From a candidate division WOR-3 bacterium (lineage in GTDB: Bacteria; Hydrothermota; Tepidihabitantia; SM23-42): a stretch of DNA of 35,632 nt. The stretch is taken from contig DRIG01000064.1 of NCBI GenBank assembly GCA_011052815.1, positions 1 to 35,632 of the forward strand. Reading direction: 5' to 3'. Below the pieces are notes generated by a model. The model did no database searches and was not told the DNA's origin. It worked only from the letters and a program-made list of their open reading frames with translations. Positions within the stretch are counted from its first letter, which is position 1. Each line of letters starts with the position of its first letter. Shown here piece by piece: positions 1 through 6,730 of the stretch. The translations under genes were made by a program, and so were the position numbers.

Positions 1-213
1 AAAAATATCTTTAAACTCATCAGAACTGTTCTTGAAATTCGACCATTTTAATGCGCTTATTCCTGCCACATGTTTTAGAAACAATACTTCCTTCAGCAGT
101 AAATTGTAATCTGGAACAGATATCTTAACCCATGACCGAATATAATATGCACTATTATCCCAGGTACCGGCTTCGTCTGAATAAATAATAAAATCTATAT
201 TCTTATTCTGCAT
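1..213 (-). CDS. DUF3800-like protein, N-terminal part (cut by window edge)
   Basis: The first 71 codons are in the window; the gene runs off the left edge. The N-terminus has the pattern FIIYSDEAGTW, like the 'DE(S/A)G' opening of DUF3800 proteins, a family with an RNase H-like fold that is common in defence islands and mobile elements. I chose ATG at 213. A TTG at 219 in the same frame has a GGAGGA 11 nt ahead of it and could be used instead. It lies about 150 nt downstream of the hairpin-promoter module at 328-403 and its start overlaps an 11-codon leader ORF by 11 nt. Family assignment rests on a short motif only. Confidence 0.55.
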   Translation of the reverse strand, partial: MQNKNIDFIIYSDEAGTWDNSAYYIRSWVKISVPDYNLLLKEVLFLKHVAGISALKWSNFKNSSDEFKDIF

Positions 214-238
214 CTTCAATTATACTAATCTCCTCCAT
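203..238 (-). CDS. possible 11-codon leader ORF overlapping the DUF3800-like start
   Basis: ATG GAG GAG ... GCA GAA TAA encodes MEEISIIEDAE. Its stop overlaps the ATG of the next gene (ATGCAGAATAA, 11 nt). The frame stays open upstream to about 290 without another ATG, GTG or TTG. It belongs to the set of short leader ORFs that end inside the start of an island gene. It has no good ribosome site of its own, so it may be only a coincidence or the end of a decayed gene. Confidence 0.25.
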   Translation of the reverse strand: MEEISIIEDAE

Positions 239-327
239 AGTTAAAAATAATATTCCTCTCGCTTCATTCCTGTTCTCCTCTACCCTATTTCCTTACTCAG
301 CGAAAGATCTAAAACAACCAGGCATAT

Positions 328-353
328 CTTTTGACAGTAAAACCTGTCAAAAG
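328..353 (-). ncRNA. leader hairpin of module A
   Basis: Perfect 10-bp stem (328-337 with 344-353, CTTTTGACAG on either strand) with a 6-nt loop, just downstream of the promoter at 376-403. It occupies the same place as the hairpins of modules B to F but its stem sequence is unrelated to theirs. The following sequence TTGTTTT is a weak T tract. Confidence 0.5.
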
Positions 354-375
354 AAACATCCCTTCTTCTCCCATT

Positions 376-403
376 ATTATACAAACCATTTCTAACCTGT
401 CAA
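376..403 (-). promoter_or_regulatory. sigma70-type promoter of module A
   Basis: On the minus strand TTGACA (403-398), 16-nt spacer, TATAAT (381-376). Both boxes are consensus. It reads toward the hairpin at 328-353 and the DUF3800-like gene. A degenerate form of the inverted repeat found ahead of modules B to E is at about 442-461, overlapping the end of the nucleotidyltransferase gene. Confidence 0.75.
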
Positions 404-446
404 GAGGATCTGGGAACACTCCCAACTCTGCTTTTCACAATGGAAA

Positions 447-1004
447 TCAGTCCTCGATCTCTTTTTCGATTTTTTTAAAAACTCGATTGTATTTCTGTTT
501 CAGTACCCTGTCAAATTTTTGCAACCACAGAGTAATATAATTTCTATCAAACCCGGGATTTTTTAAAAGCATAATTTTGATATCTTCAATATCCCTTGGT
601 CGCCCCGAAATGATTTTATGAATAACAACATCTTCTAATGAGGCAAAATTGACATCGACTCGACCAAATTTCACTTTCTTTATGCGTTTTAATGCTTCTC
701 TTTCATAATTTGAATAAGAAAATATAAAATCTACCCTGAGTCCAGTTTTAGGATCCAGTGTCGGTAATACCATTGTCTGCTTTACAAATTCCTCTATACT
801 ATCAGGTAGTATCGTCAGTCTGAGATGTGAGACTATATCGATAATGAGATTCAGCCCTGAAAGATCAAGTCCTAAGGTAATATCAATGTCCTTTGTAAAT
901 CGTGGTTCACCGTAAAGAAGCACTGCCTGACCGCCGATTACCATATAATCTATTTTTTTTGTATTTAATGATTTTGCAATATTCGCGAGAAGTTTATTAA
1001 ACAC
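447..1004 (-). CDS. nucleotidyltransferase-fold protein (toxin-antitoxin or AbiEii/DUF6036-like)
   Basis: 185 aa. The polymerase-beta nucleotidyltransferase core is visible: IGGQAV (GG at residues 24-25), then KDIDITLGL with metal-binding Asp39 and Asp41, and a third acidic position likely in LRVDFIF. In related families the enzyme transfers nucleotides to tRNA or to a partner protein and often works with a small partner gene. Here the GTG start overlaps the end of a 65-codon ORF by 8 nt, so the two are probably translated together. The last codons (EKEIED) and the following TTTCC resemble the conserved edge of the promoter modules. Substrate unknown. Confidence 0.75.
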   Translation of the reverse strand: MFNKLLANIAKSLNTKKIDYMVIGGQAVLLYGEPRFTKDIDITLGLDLSGLNLIIDIVSHLRLTILPDSIEEFVKQTMVLPTLDPKTGLRVDFIFSYSNYEREALKRIKKVKFGRVDVNFASLEDVVIHKIISGRPRDIEDIKIMLLKNPGFDRNYITLWLQKFDRVLKQKYNRVFKKIEKEIED

Positions 1005-1194
1005 GATTAATTACTCGTGCAATTCTAATGTCTTTTTCAATCCCGTCCAGGGAGTTTTTTAAAGGAAATATCCCTAAGTGTACTGCTTCTTGATACATAC
1101 CCCACCATATACGGTAGTTCTTAAAATAGTTTGCTCTTTCTTTTCTCATCACCCTGCGTTCAAAATCATTGAGTAGCTTGGTCCTTTTGATCAT
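997..1194 (-). CDS. small basic partner protein of the nucleotidyltransferase
   Basis: 65 aa, highly charged and rich in Arg and Lys, with aromatic residues in the middle (YFKNYRIWWGMY). No domain recognised. It precedes the nucleotidyltransferase gene, overlaps it by 8 nt and shares a promoter at 1207-1234, so it is the natural candidate for its antitoxin or adaptor. The ATG is only 12 nt from the -10 box, leaving a leader of about 5 nt and no room for a normal ribosome site. Confidence 0.6.
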   Translation of the reverse strand: MIKRTKLLNDFERRVMRKERANYFKNYRIWWGMYQEAVHLGIFPLKNSLDGIEKDIRIARVINRV

Positions 1195-1206
1195 AATCTT
1201 TATTAA

Positions 1207-1234
1207 ATTATATCCAGGTTCATTTATAAGTCAA
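1207..1234 (-). promoter_or_regulatory. promoter of the nucleotidyltransferase pair
   Basis: Minus strand: TTGACT (1234-1229), 16 nt, TATAAT (1212-1207). Transcription should begin near 1200, 5-6 nt ahead of the ATG at 1194, making this a nearly leaderless mRNA. Confidence 0.7.
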
Positions 1235-1298
1235 GGTGATGCAAATTAATTTCAAAATTCCAGGGCTGAAGCCGCATCAGTCTTCTAATCTCACTCTG

Positions 1299-1331
1299 TC
1301 ATTCTGAGGAGCAACGCGACGAAGAATCTCC
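1299..1331. repeat. dispersed repeat 'TCATTCTGAG...GAAGAATCTC', copy 1
   Basis: A 33-bp sequence of the type widely scattered in bacterial intergenic DNA (start GTCATTCTGAGG, end GAAGAATCTC). A diverged copy is at 1558-1609 and a shorter one in the opposite direction at 24529-24558. Non-coding. Confidence 0.6.
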
Positions 1332-1360
1332 CTCTCCGCCCTTTGCCCATTCCCCTCTTC

Positions 1361-1409
1361 TCCTCCCCCTTGAGGGGGGAGGATTAAGGTGGGGGTGATC
1401 TTTCATCCA
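1361..1409. repeat. GC-rich palindromic repeat R, copy 1
   Basis: Starts TCCTCCCCCTTGAGGGGGGAGG (a hairpin), followed by ATTAAGGTGGGGGTGATC and TTTCATCCA. Four other copies: 1446-1494 in the same direction; 24397-24445, 26295-26346 and 26375-26424 in the opposite direction. All lie between genes. Confidence 0.8.
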
Positions 1410-1445
1410 ACACCGCTCCCAACGCTCCAAACGCTTCTCCGTTTC

Positions 1446-1494
1446 TCCTCCCCCTTGATGGGGGAGGATTAAGGTGGGGGTGATCTTTCATCCA
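1446..1494. repeat. GC-rich palindromic repeat R, copy 2
   Basis: Same 49-bp repeat as at 1361-1409, with one base changed in the hairpin loop (TTGATGGGGG). Flanked by short runs of an ACGCTCCAA-like unit. Confidence 0.8.
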
Positions 1495-1506
1495 GCGCAG
1501 CTCCTA

Positions 1507-1549
1507 ACGCTCCAAACGATCTAAACGCTCTAAACGCTCCAAACGCTTC
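1507..1549. repeat. 9-bp tandem repeat
   Basis: Four and a half units of about ACGCTCCAA (variants ACGATCTAA, ACGCTCTAA) in a row, in the repeat-rich gap between 1200 and 2110. A similar unit appears once near 1425-1440. Confidence 0.7.
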
Positions 1550-1557
1550 CCCTTCTT

Positions 1558-1609
1558 GTCATTCTGAGCACATTCACTCTGTTCAGTGTAAACTCCGCGA
1601 AGAATCTCT
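1558..1609. repeat. dispersed repeat 'TCATTCTGAG...GAAGAATCTC', copy 2
   Basis: Second, longer copy of the repeat at 1299-1331, with about 20 extra bases between its two conserved ends. Confidence 0.5.
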
Positions 1610-1637
1610 CTTTCTTACATTTCCAGACCTCGCGCCT

Positions 1638-1801
1638 GGATTTCTTTCTCAGGGGTACGCTATAAATGCACATATTGCACATTAATTGCACAATAATTGC
1701 ACATGTTTCAATTCCTCATAGGTCTGCTATAAATCATCGGCAGTTTTCCGAGACTGCCTCGAATTTTGACCGTTTCAATTCTTCTCGGGTACGCGATGGT
1801 C
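1638..1801 (+). CRISPR. relic CRISPR array: three decayed 30-bp repeats, two 37-bp spacers
   Basis: Repeat units start at 1638, 1705 and 1772, exactly 67 bp apart each time (30 + 37). The middle copy (1705-1734) is the best: GTTTCAATTCCTCATAGG then TCTGCTATAAAT. The first has lost its left half but keeps GGGTACGCTATAAAT. The third has GTTTCAATTCTTCTCGGG then TACGCGATGGTC. GTTTCAATTCCTCATAGG matches the opening of many thermophile and candidate-phylum CRISPR repeats. No cas genes are in the window. Spacers are 1668-1704 and 1735-1771. Repeat decay and absence of cas suggest a dead array. Confidence 0.7.
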
Positions 1802-1838
1802 ACTCTGTCATTCTGGTAATTACCAGAATGACAGAGTG
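1801..1838. repeat. perfect 38-bp palindrome (TCATTCTGG family), copy 1
   Basis: CACTCTGTCATTCTGGTAA is followed at once by its reverse complement, so there is no loop base. It abuts the last CRISPR relic repeat. A second copy with changes is at 15691-15728. It may be a mobile palindromic unit; it can also act as a terminator-like foldback, but has no T tract. Confidence 0.8.
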
Positions 1839-2110
1839 TTTACGAAGTGTGGGAAAATGGTGGGAATTTTATCCTCTAAATCGTCCAGTTTCGAGGGTGG
1901 ACAAAATTGGATAATTTCGTAAGAAAATCAGCAATTCTCATTTTCATTTGGGATAATACCCAAAATTGTCCACTTTGTCAAGTATGATTGAGAAATTGAT
2001 CCGATTCTATTGATTCAAAGGTAAATATATAAAGAACCCCAGCACGATATTTTGGAAAATCTCTACGCAGACGGTAGTTTCTTCACGGGTGCCCCTGGAT
2101 TGTTCCCTAT

Positions 2111-2323
2111 TCATTGAATAGTTGAAGGTTTTATAGTGTAAGTATATCCATACCTCCAACCTTCGCCACCTGGGCCACCCGTATAATCAGGTAATGAAAG
2201 CATTTGCTGTTCCCATCTTCGTGCTTCATCTTCACTGTTGAAACTCCATTGCTTCCAATCACTCGGATCGCCATGCTCTTGCCGACGACGAACAGGATCA
2301 TCGGTTAATCCTACGTACTTCAT
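2111..2323 (-). CDS. small GIY-YIG-like protein
   Basis: 70 aa. The N-terminal KYVGLTDDPVRRRQEHGDP resembles the start of GIY-YIG nuclease domains (YxG, then R-rich helix), but the protein is too short for a complete domain and ends soon after a Trp/Glu-rich helix. Similar short proteins occur as stand-alone genes in bacteria and archaea; whether they cut DNA is not known. The start has a strong GAGGAGG site 6 nt away. The gene is driven by module B (promoter 2435-2462), which fits island cargo. Confidence 0.65.
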   Translation of the reverse strand: MKYVGLTDDPVRRRQEHGDPSDWKQWSFNSEDEARRWEQQMLSLPDYTGGPGGEGWRYGYTYTIKPSTIQ

Positions 2324-2376
2324 TTTTTCCTCCTCTTTTTTCTTTCCTATTACACAGCTAACTTACCTAATACAAA

Positions 2377-2418
2377 AAGGTATAGCTTCAGCAGACGTGC
2401 TGCTGAAGTTCATACCTT
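2377..2418 (-). ncRNA. leader hairpin/attenuator of module B
   Basis: Read leftwards: outer stem AAGGTATG with CTATACCTT, inner 9-bp stem CTTCAGCAG/CTGCTGAAG, 5-nt loop, then TTTTTG. It looks like an intrinsic terminator about 20 nt after the predicted start of transcription, ahead of the GIY-YIG-like gene. Nearly identical to the hairpin of module D. Confidence 0.7.
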
Positions 2419-2434
2419 CTCTTTTCTTCTCTCT

Positions 2435-2462
2435 ATTATACCAACTATTTCCCGCCTGTCAA
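2435..2462 (-). promoter_or_regulatory. sigma70-type promoter of module B
   Basis: Minus strand: TTGACA (2462-2457), 16 nt, TATAAT (2440-2435) with TGG just ahead of the -10 box (extended -10). Upstream is the inverted repeat at 2466-2485 (GAAATCAG TTT CGAAATTTC on the plus strand). Confidence 0.8.
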
Positions 2463-2511
2463 GAGGAAATCAGTTTCGAAATTTCGGGGCCAAGCACATA
2501 CCTTTTGTTTA

Positions 2512-2539
2512 TTGACACAATATTAGGTAAGACTATAAT
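2512..2539 (+). promoter_or_regulatory. promoter of the membrane-anchored protein at 2558
   Basis: TTGACA (2512-2517), 16 nt, TATAAT (2534-2539). It diverges from module B. A GAAAGGAG ribosome site follows directly. Confidence 0.75.
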
Positions 2540-2557
2540 TAATTGAAAGGAGAAACT

Positions 2558-3055
2558 ATGAACAGTGTATTAGGAATAAATGTAGTACTACTTATAGTGA
2601 ATATCATTATGGTATATGCTGCTATTCGAGCAATATATATTGCCAAACATAGTCTTGAAGAAACGCAGAAGACAAGAAGAGATAATTTCTTGCCGCTCGT
2701 GATTCCACGTGGTATTGGTTGGACATCGACAAGAGTATCTACTAGTGGCGATTTCAAAATTGAGAATATTGGTCGGGGACCGGCCTGGAATATTACAATT
2801 GAATATCCAGATGGTGAGAAAAAAGAAATAGCCAAATTTTTACATCACGAAAAGTTTTCAGATGTAAATGTAACTTTACCATGGCCTGATTTTAGCAAAG
2901 TAGACAATAAGTTCATGGTAACAATGTCCTACAACGATACTTTTAATCGTTGTCTAAAAGTACGTTTTAAAGTTACTAAAGAAATGATACAACATGAAAA
3001 ACAAATTTTGACATATAATCAACAAGATGGTTTTGAGTTTACTTTACCTGATTAG
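2558..3055 (+). CDS. membrane-anchored protein of unknown function
   Basis: 165 aa, starting at the ATG preceded by GAAAGGAG; an in-frame TTG at 2543 would sit inside that ribosome site. The first 30 residues are one membrane helix (VLLIVNIIMVYAAIRAIYIA), followed by a charged stretch (KHSLEETQKTRRDN) and a beta-rich domain of about 120 residues that probably faces the cytoplasm. I do not recognise the domain. It is one of the few rightward genes of the island and converges on the HNH gene at 3154. Confidence 0.7.
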   Translation: MNSVLGINVVLLIVNIIMVYAAIRAIYIAKHSLEETQKTRRDNFLPLVIPRGIGWTSTRVSTSGDFKIENIGRGPAWNITIEYPDGEKKEIAKFLHHEKFSDVNVTLPWPDFSKVDNKFMVTMSYNDTFNRCLKVRFKVTKEMIQHEKQILTYNQQDGFEFTLPD

Positions 3056-3153
3056 TATTTTGTGGTGAATTGTATGAATCATTCATTACTAAGATACTAC
3101 AGATAAGAAAGAGGTAAAATATTAAAAATGCTGTTTCATGTTGTGGAGAGTAT

Positions 3154-3858
3154 TTAACTCTGTTTTAATTCACACCGTCCGCAATTACAATCTGGCATGT
3201 GGTGAAAAACAAAGAAGAGATGTCTACTCCAAAAAAGAATGGCCCATGTATAGAAATCTTTCCTTGGGGACAAAAAATACCTGTACCAAAATACCTCTTT
3301 ATAATTTCCACGTTCTTCTTGAAGCAGAGTTACATAAAATAAGTCCATTAATTTTGTACCAGAAAATACAGGGGGAGTATCTTTCTGTACATATGAGACA
3401 AAGTGCTCAGTTTGTTCTGGTAAAATGTTTGAAAACTCAATGACATAAAATCCTCTGATAATTTTCCAGACAACTCTAAAAATTCTCTTGGCATCGTAAA
3501 TTTTAGCGACTATTCCTGGCAATATAATTCCGCTTTGCGTCCTAACCTCTTTGATAAATTCGCTAAAGACCTTAAGTCTTAATGATTGAGTTTTAGGTCT
3601 ACCAACCATCCGCTTTATATCTTCCCATATCCCATCTAATATAGGGTTGCCGCAAGCCGAAGCGCCGATACTCAATCGAAAATATTCCTCATCTTTTTGA
3701 TAATATTCATTACATTTTTTATGTGCCGGTAATGTTATAAGTTGAATATTACCTTTCCTGATTAATGCAGAGGGGAAAAATTGTTTTGGAGGAATATGAT
3801 CTAAGGTTCTATTTTTTTTATCAATTTTTTTGCCACAAAGGTAGCAAGTTTCTTCCAA
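3154..3858 (-). CDS. HNH-type endonuclease-like protein
   Basis: 234 aa. The N-terminus has a zinc knuckle CYLCGKKI followed by DHIPPKQFFP and PAHKKCNEYY, the usual layout of HNH nucleases (CxxC, D-H, then H...CN). The rest (about 170 residues) is specific to this subgroup, and the C-terminus ends in a second Cys-rich patch (PDCNCGRCE) that may hold another zinc. It follows the SIR2-like gene in the same direction with a 74-bp gap and no promoter between, so the two probably form one unit: an NAD-linked effector plus a nuclease. The pairing is inference. Confidence 0.75.
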   Translation of the reverse strand: MEETCYLCGKKIDKKNRTLDHIPPKQFFPSALIRKGNIQLITLPAHKKCNEYYQKDEEYFRLSIGASACGNPILDGIWEDIKRMVGRPKTQSLRLKVFSEFIKEVRTQSGIILPGIVAKIYDAKRIFRVVWKIIRGFYVIEFSNILPEQTEHFVSYVQKDTPPVFSGTKLMDLFYVTLLQEERGNYKEVFWYRYFLSPRKDFYTWAILFWSRHLFFVFHHMPDCNCGRCELKQS

Positions 3859-3932
3859 ACTATCTTCCTCTATAATACATCTTAATTAGTTTCTAATTTC
3901 CAGGTCTGATCCCAAATGCCTTCCAACTTCAA

Positions 3933-4937
3933 TTAATCGTTTTGGATATGACATTCTACATACTCCTTTATCTCTCCTTCTATACACGAGAATCTATCAT
4001 TTTTAATCTTGAATAAACCCTTAAATTTATCACCTAAGGCGTCGGGATATTTATCAACAATGGTTAATGTTTCAAGTGGTCTTCGTCTCATAGCAACGGA
4101 CTTCATAAAAAGCCATTTAGCCTTAAAATCAGTAACAGGGAGGGAATATCCGATAATAATTATTTTATTAGCCTCTTTTATTGAATTTGATGCTTCAGCC
4201 CAGAGAGAATCCAATAATTCATTCGAGTATCTCTTCGCTAATGTTGGTGGAATAATGATAGGTTCCATTTGCTTCTGACACCCTGGACACAGCGTTTTTG
4301 GATCTTCTGGGTTAATTACTTGGTCTGCAGCGACCTTTCCACTTAAGACATAGCAGTAATTCTTATTACATTTTTTACATGCCATCCAATTAAGAGAACC
4401 GTGCAATTTGATTAAACCAGGGCCATTTGAATATCCGCAGCTTCGCCGCCATTGATTATCTATATAAAATGCTGAGAAATTGCCTTTATAGTCTGGAACA
4501 TCTCTTTCTGATAAAACATTATCTACCAGAAGATCCCAGTTAAATGTAATCAGTGTATCAGTAGGTTTTAAGTTTTCTATCAGCTTTTTATGGTAAGGAC
4601 ATCTTTTACCATACAATATTTTATTAAGTGTCAGAAAAATCATCTCCAATAACTCTTTTCGGGCCATCTTCAACTCATTTTTGGATGTTTCTAAATCGAG
4701 CATAGTTAAAACTTCTTCAATATCCAATTCCTTTTCTTTTATATCTTCTTTTTTGAAGCAGTAATATTTCTCTAAGAAGTTAAATAAATTATGGAATCTT
4801 TGTCCTTCGATAGCATTTTTATCTATCAATTGCATAGCCTTTTTGAAAAAATCTCTGGCCGTTGGAGAACGAAGAGACACTTCAGACTTATCATATCCTG
4901 CTGATGCTCCAGCACCAAGAATATATACTTTATTCAT
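3933..4937 (-). CDS. SIR2-like NADase-type defence protein
   Basis: 334 aa. SIR2-family marks are clear: GAGAS at residues 8-12 (NAD-binding), TFNWD at 131-135 with the catalytic-type Asn, KLHGSLNW at 177-184 with the His, and IIIIGYSLPVTD near 259-270. A zinc ribbon is inserted (CxxC at 187/190 and 217/220). Related SIR2 domains in anti-phage systems degrade NAD to stop infected cells. The ATG at 4937 has GGGAGG 5 nt upstream; an ATG at 4970 in the same frame lies within the leader ORF. The start overlaps the leader ORF stop by 8 nt (ATGAATAA). Cargo of module C. Confidence 0.85.
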   Translation of the reverse strand: MNKVYILGAGASAGYDKSEVSLRSPTARDFFKKAMQLIDKNAIEGQRFHNLFNFLEKYYCFKKEDIKEKELDIEEVLTMLDLETSKNELKMARKELLEMIFLTLNKILYGKRCPYHKKLIENLKPTDTLITFNWDLLVDNVLSERDVPDYKGNFSAFYIDNQWRRSCGYSNGPGLIKLHGSLNWMACKKCNKNYCYVLSGKVAADQVINPEDPKTLCPGCQKQMEPIIIPPTLAKRYSNELLDSLWAEASNSIKEANKIIIIGYSLPVTDFKAKWLFMKSVAMRRRPLETLTIVDKYPDALGDKFKGLFKIKNDRFSCIEGEIKEYVECHIQND

Positions 4938-5055
4938 CTTTCCTCCCTTGCTGTAGTATGACATCTGCACCTACATGATAATGGTTCATCTTTACAATTG
5001 GCTCCCATTCAAGATTAAACAGGGTTCCTTGCAATTCGAATCTGTCAATCAGCAT
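4930..5055 (-). CDS. 41-codon leader ORF, family MLIxRF (copy 1)
   Basis: Encodes MLIDRFELQGTLFNLEWEP continuing to GRKDE. A second copy at 19778-19915 keeps the frame through silent changes, conservative replacements and a 6-nt in-frame insertion, which argues that it is translated. It has no cysteines, no signal and no domain I know. AAAAGGAG lies 12 nt ahead of the ATG. The stop lies inside the start of the SIR2-like gene. It could be a regulatory leader peptide or a small antitoxin-like partner. Confidence 0.65.
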   Translation of the reverse strand: MLIDRFELQGTLFNLEWEPIVKMNHYHVGADVILQQGRKDE

Positions 5056-5110
5056 TCCCAATTTTTTCTCCTTTTATTCCTTTCCATCAATCTTATTTTC
5101 CTAATACAAC

Positions 5111-5153
5111 AAGGTATGTTCTTTAGTAGAAAATCCTACTAAAGACATACCTT
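5111..5153 (-). ncRNA. leader hairpin of module C
   Basis: Outer stem AAGGTATGT/ACATACCTT, inner 9-bp stem CTTTAGTAG/CTACTAAAG, loop GATTTT. Same outer stem as in modules B, D and E but a different inner stem than B and D. Followed by GTTGTATTAGG, so a weaker terminator than D. Confidence 0.7.
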
Positions 5154-5169
5154 CTCTTTTCTTCTTTCT

Positions 5170-5197
5170 ATTATACCAACTATTCCCAATCTGTCAA
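5170..5197 (-). promoter_or_regulatory. sigma70-type promoter of module C
   Basis: Minus strand: TTGACA (5197-5192), 16 nt, TATAAT (5175-5170), extended -10 TGG. The -35 box overlaps the TGA stop (5194-5196) of the upstream 506-aa gene. The inverted repeat GAAATTAG TTT CGAAATTTC (5201-5220) codes for the last residues of that gene. Confidence 0.8.
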
Positions 5198-6714
5198 GGG
5201 GAAATTAGTTTCGAAATTTCGGGTCTAACCGAAACGGCTTCCTCTTGCAAGTTTTGAGCAAGATCTCTAAATTTATCTCCTATTTGAGGTACTCCTTTTC
5301 TTATATAATTTTTATTGTTTTTATTTACCAAATAAATATCAAATTCATCATCAGGTTTATCCTTTATTTTTCTACTTACCACATCAATTATTGATTGGTT
5401 TGACCAATAATGTAAAGCGATAAGACGTTCAAAATTTTTAATATCTATTATTTGACATCGCTTAACAAATTGGTGGAAGCATTGACTACCCCTGTAGTTA
5501 CTTTGCGTGTCTAAAATAACCTCTTGTCTATAGAATGGAGTATTTGCAAAAAAGAATCGCCGATATGTTACAACTAAACAATAACTGTTTTTAATTTTCG
5601 AACTAATCTTGGGGACATAGCCTTTCTTTACAGCTTCATTGAATTCAAAACACTGGACAACCGCATTACCAAGTTTTTTACCTTCATCAACTTTCAATCT
5701 ATTTTCATCTATATAGGGAATCGCCTCCTCAATCCCCTTACATTCAATTAACAACATCTCATCTCTACTTATAACCACAAAATCAGGGCACTTACCTCGA
5801 TGCTTTAACTCTTTCTCGGAAAACCATTTTATATTGTGTTTATTATTTATTATCCCCAAAAGTTCTGCGATATACGCTTGAAACCTCTTACCAAATCTTT
5901 CGGTGAATTTATAACCATATTTTTCCTTTAGGATGTGATACGGACCAAAACATAATCTATTGGTAAAAAAATGAGGCCACGGAGCAATATAAGAATCTGC
6001 ATCAAGTTGTATAAGAGGATATTTTTCGAGCACTGGCGGGCTGAATCTTTCAAAAAGATCACCTCGTAAATCATGTTTGGAAACACGTTTACGGAATTCA
6101 CAAAAGTCCGATTTTATATATTTAAGAAGGAAATTAATTTTCGGGGGACGCAATATCTCAAAATTTGATTTTTTGAACTTTTCTGGGAAAAAGAGTCTCG
6201 CTCTCAATGTTATGGCATAGATTAGCATACAACCCCGACAAAACTCATAAATTGATAATTTAACTAATTCCTGAAACATCCTATCATATTCAGTGTCCTT
6301 GAATAAATAAATTGTTCTACCTATTGCGTCAGGATCCACAATTTCTTGATATGGAGCTTGAGACCATTGAAACAACCATTTGATGATTACTGTTAATGAA
6401 ATATTTCTCTTTTTAGCATAGTTAAATTGAGGAAACTTCATTGCATAATAAATTTTTGCTAATGAAAAAAGATCCTTTAAATAGAATTCTTTACGCTTCT
6501 CATGTGGATTTTCGTCAGCTAATATACTCAATTTAATCATATGATACATATCATGAAGAGTAGTTTTCCGCTGTTCCTGAAGATTTTTGTCAACCACCCA
6601 CATTCTTTTAGCAATAGTACTTATTAACGACCTCGGCTTAAAACGCCTAATTCGTTTTTTAAGCTGATTAATCTGATCAAAATAAATATATCTTTCGGAC
6701 GAACCGTCTGTCAT
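5194..6714 (-). CDS. PD-(D/E)XK nuclease-like protein downstream of hsdR
   Basis: 506 aa. Most of the protein is helical and not recognised. Residues around 310-335 read CPDFVVISRDEMLLIECKG, the D...(E)xK pattern of restriction-nuclease folds, with a helix and a Gln in VVQCFEF further on. It is the last gene of the type I restriction operon, 16 nt after hsdR. Its final codons (PEISKLISP) and TGA are made of the module C inverted repeat and -35 box, so the module probably joined or replaced its original end. Function beyond a likely nuclease is unknown. Confidence 0.65.
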   Translation of the reverse strand: MTDGSSERYIYFDQINQLKKRIRRFKPRSLISTIAKRMWVVDKNLQEQRKTTLHDMYHMIKLSILADENPHEKRKEFYLKDLFSLAKIYYAMKFPQFNYAKKRNISLTVIIKWLFQWSQAPYQEIVDPDAIGRTIYLFKDTEYDRMFQELVKLSIYEFCRGCMLIYAITLRARLFFPEKFKKSNFEILRPPKINFLLKYIKSDFCEFRKRVSKHDLRGDLFERFSPPVLEKYPLIQLDADSYIAPWPHFFTNRLCFGPYHILKEKYGYKFTERFGKRFQAYIAELLGIINNKHNIKWFSEKELKHRGKCPDFVVISRDEMLLIECKGIEEAIPYIDENRLKVDEGKKLGNAVVQCFEFNEAVKKGYVPKISSKIKNSYCLVVTYRRFFFANTPFYRQEVILDTQSNYRGSQCFHQFVKRCQIIDIKNFERLIALHYWSNQSIIDVVSRKIKDKPDDEFDIYLVNKNNKNYIRKGVPQIGDKFRDLAQNLQEEAVSVRPEISKLISP

Positions 6715-6730
6715 ATTCTGATTGAATCTT

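Noticed and set aside
2539-2835. 98-codon leftward open frame
   Set aside because: Opposite the membrane-anchored protein, which has promoter and ribosome site.
5111-5153. Short peptide from the ATG within the module hairpin (MSLVGFSTKEHT...)
   Set aside because: Frame and length differ between copies while base pairing is kept, so the stretch is a structure, not a gene.
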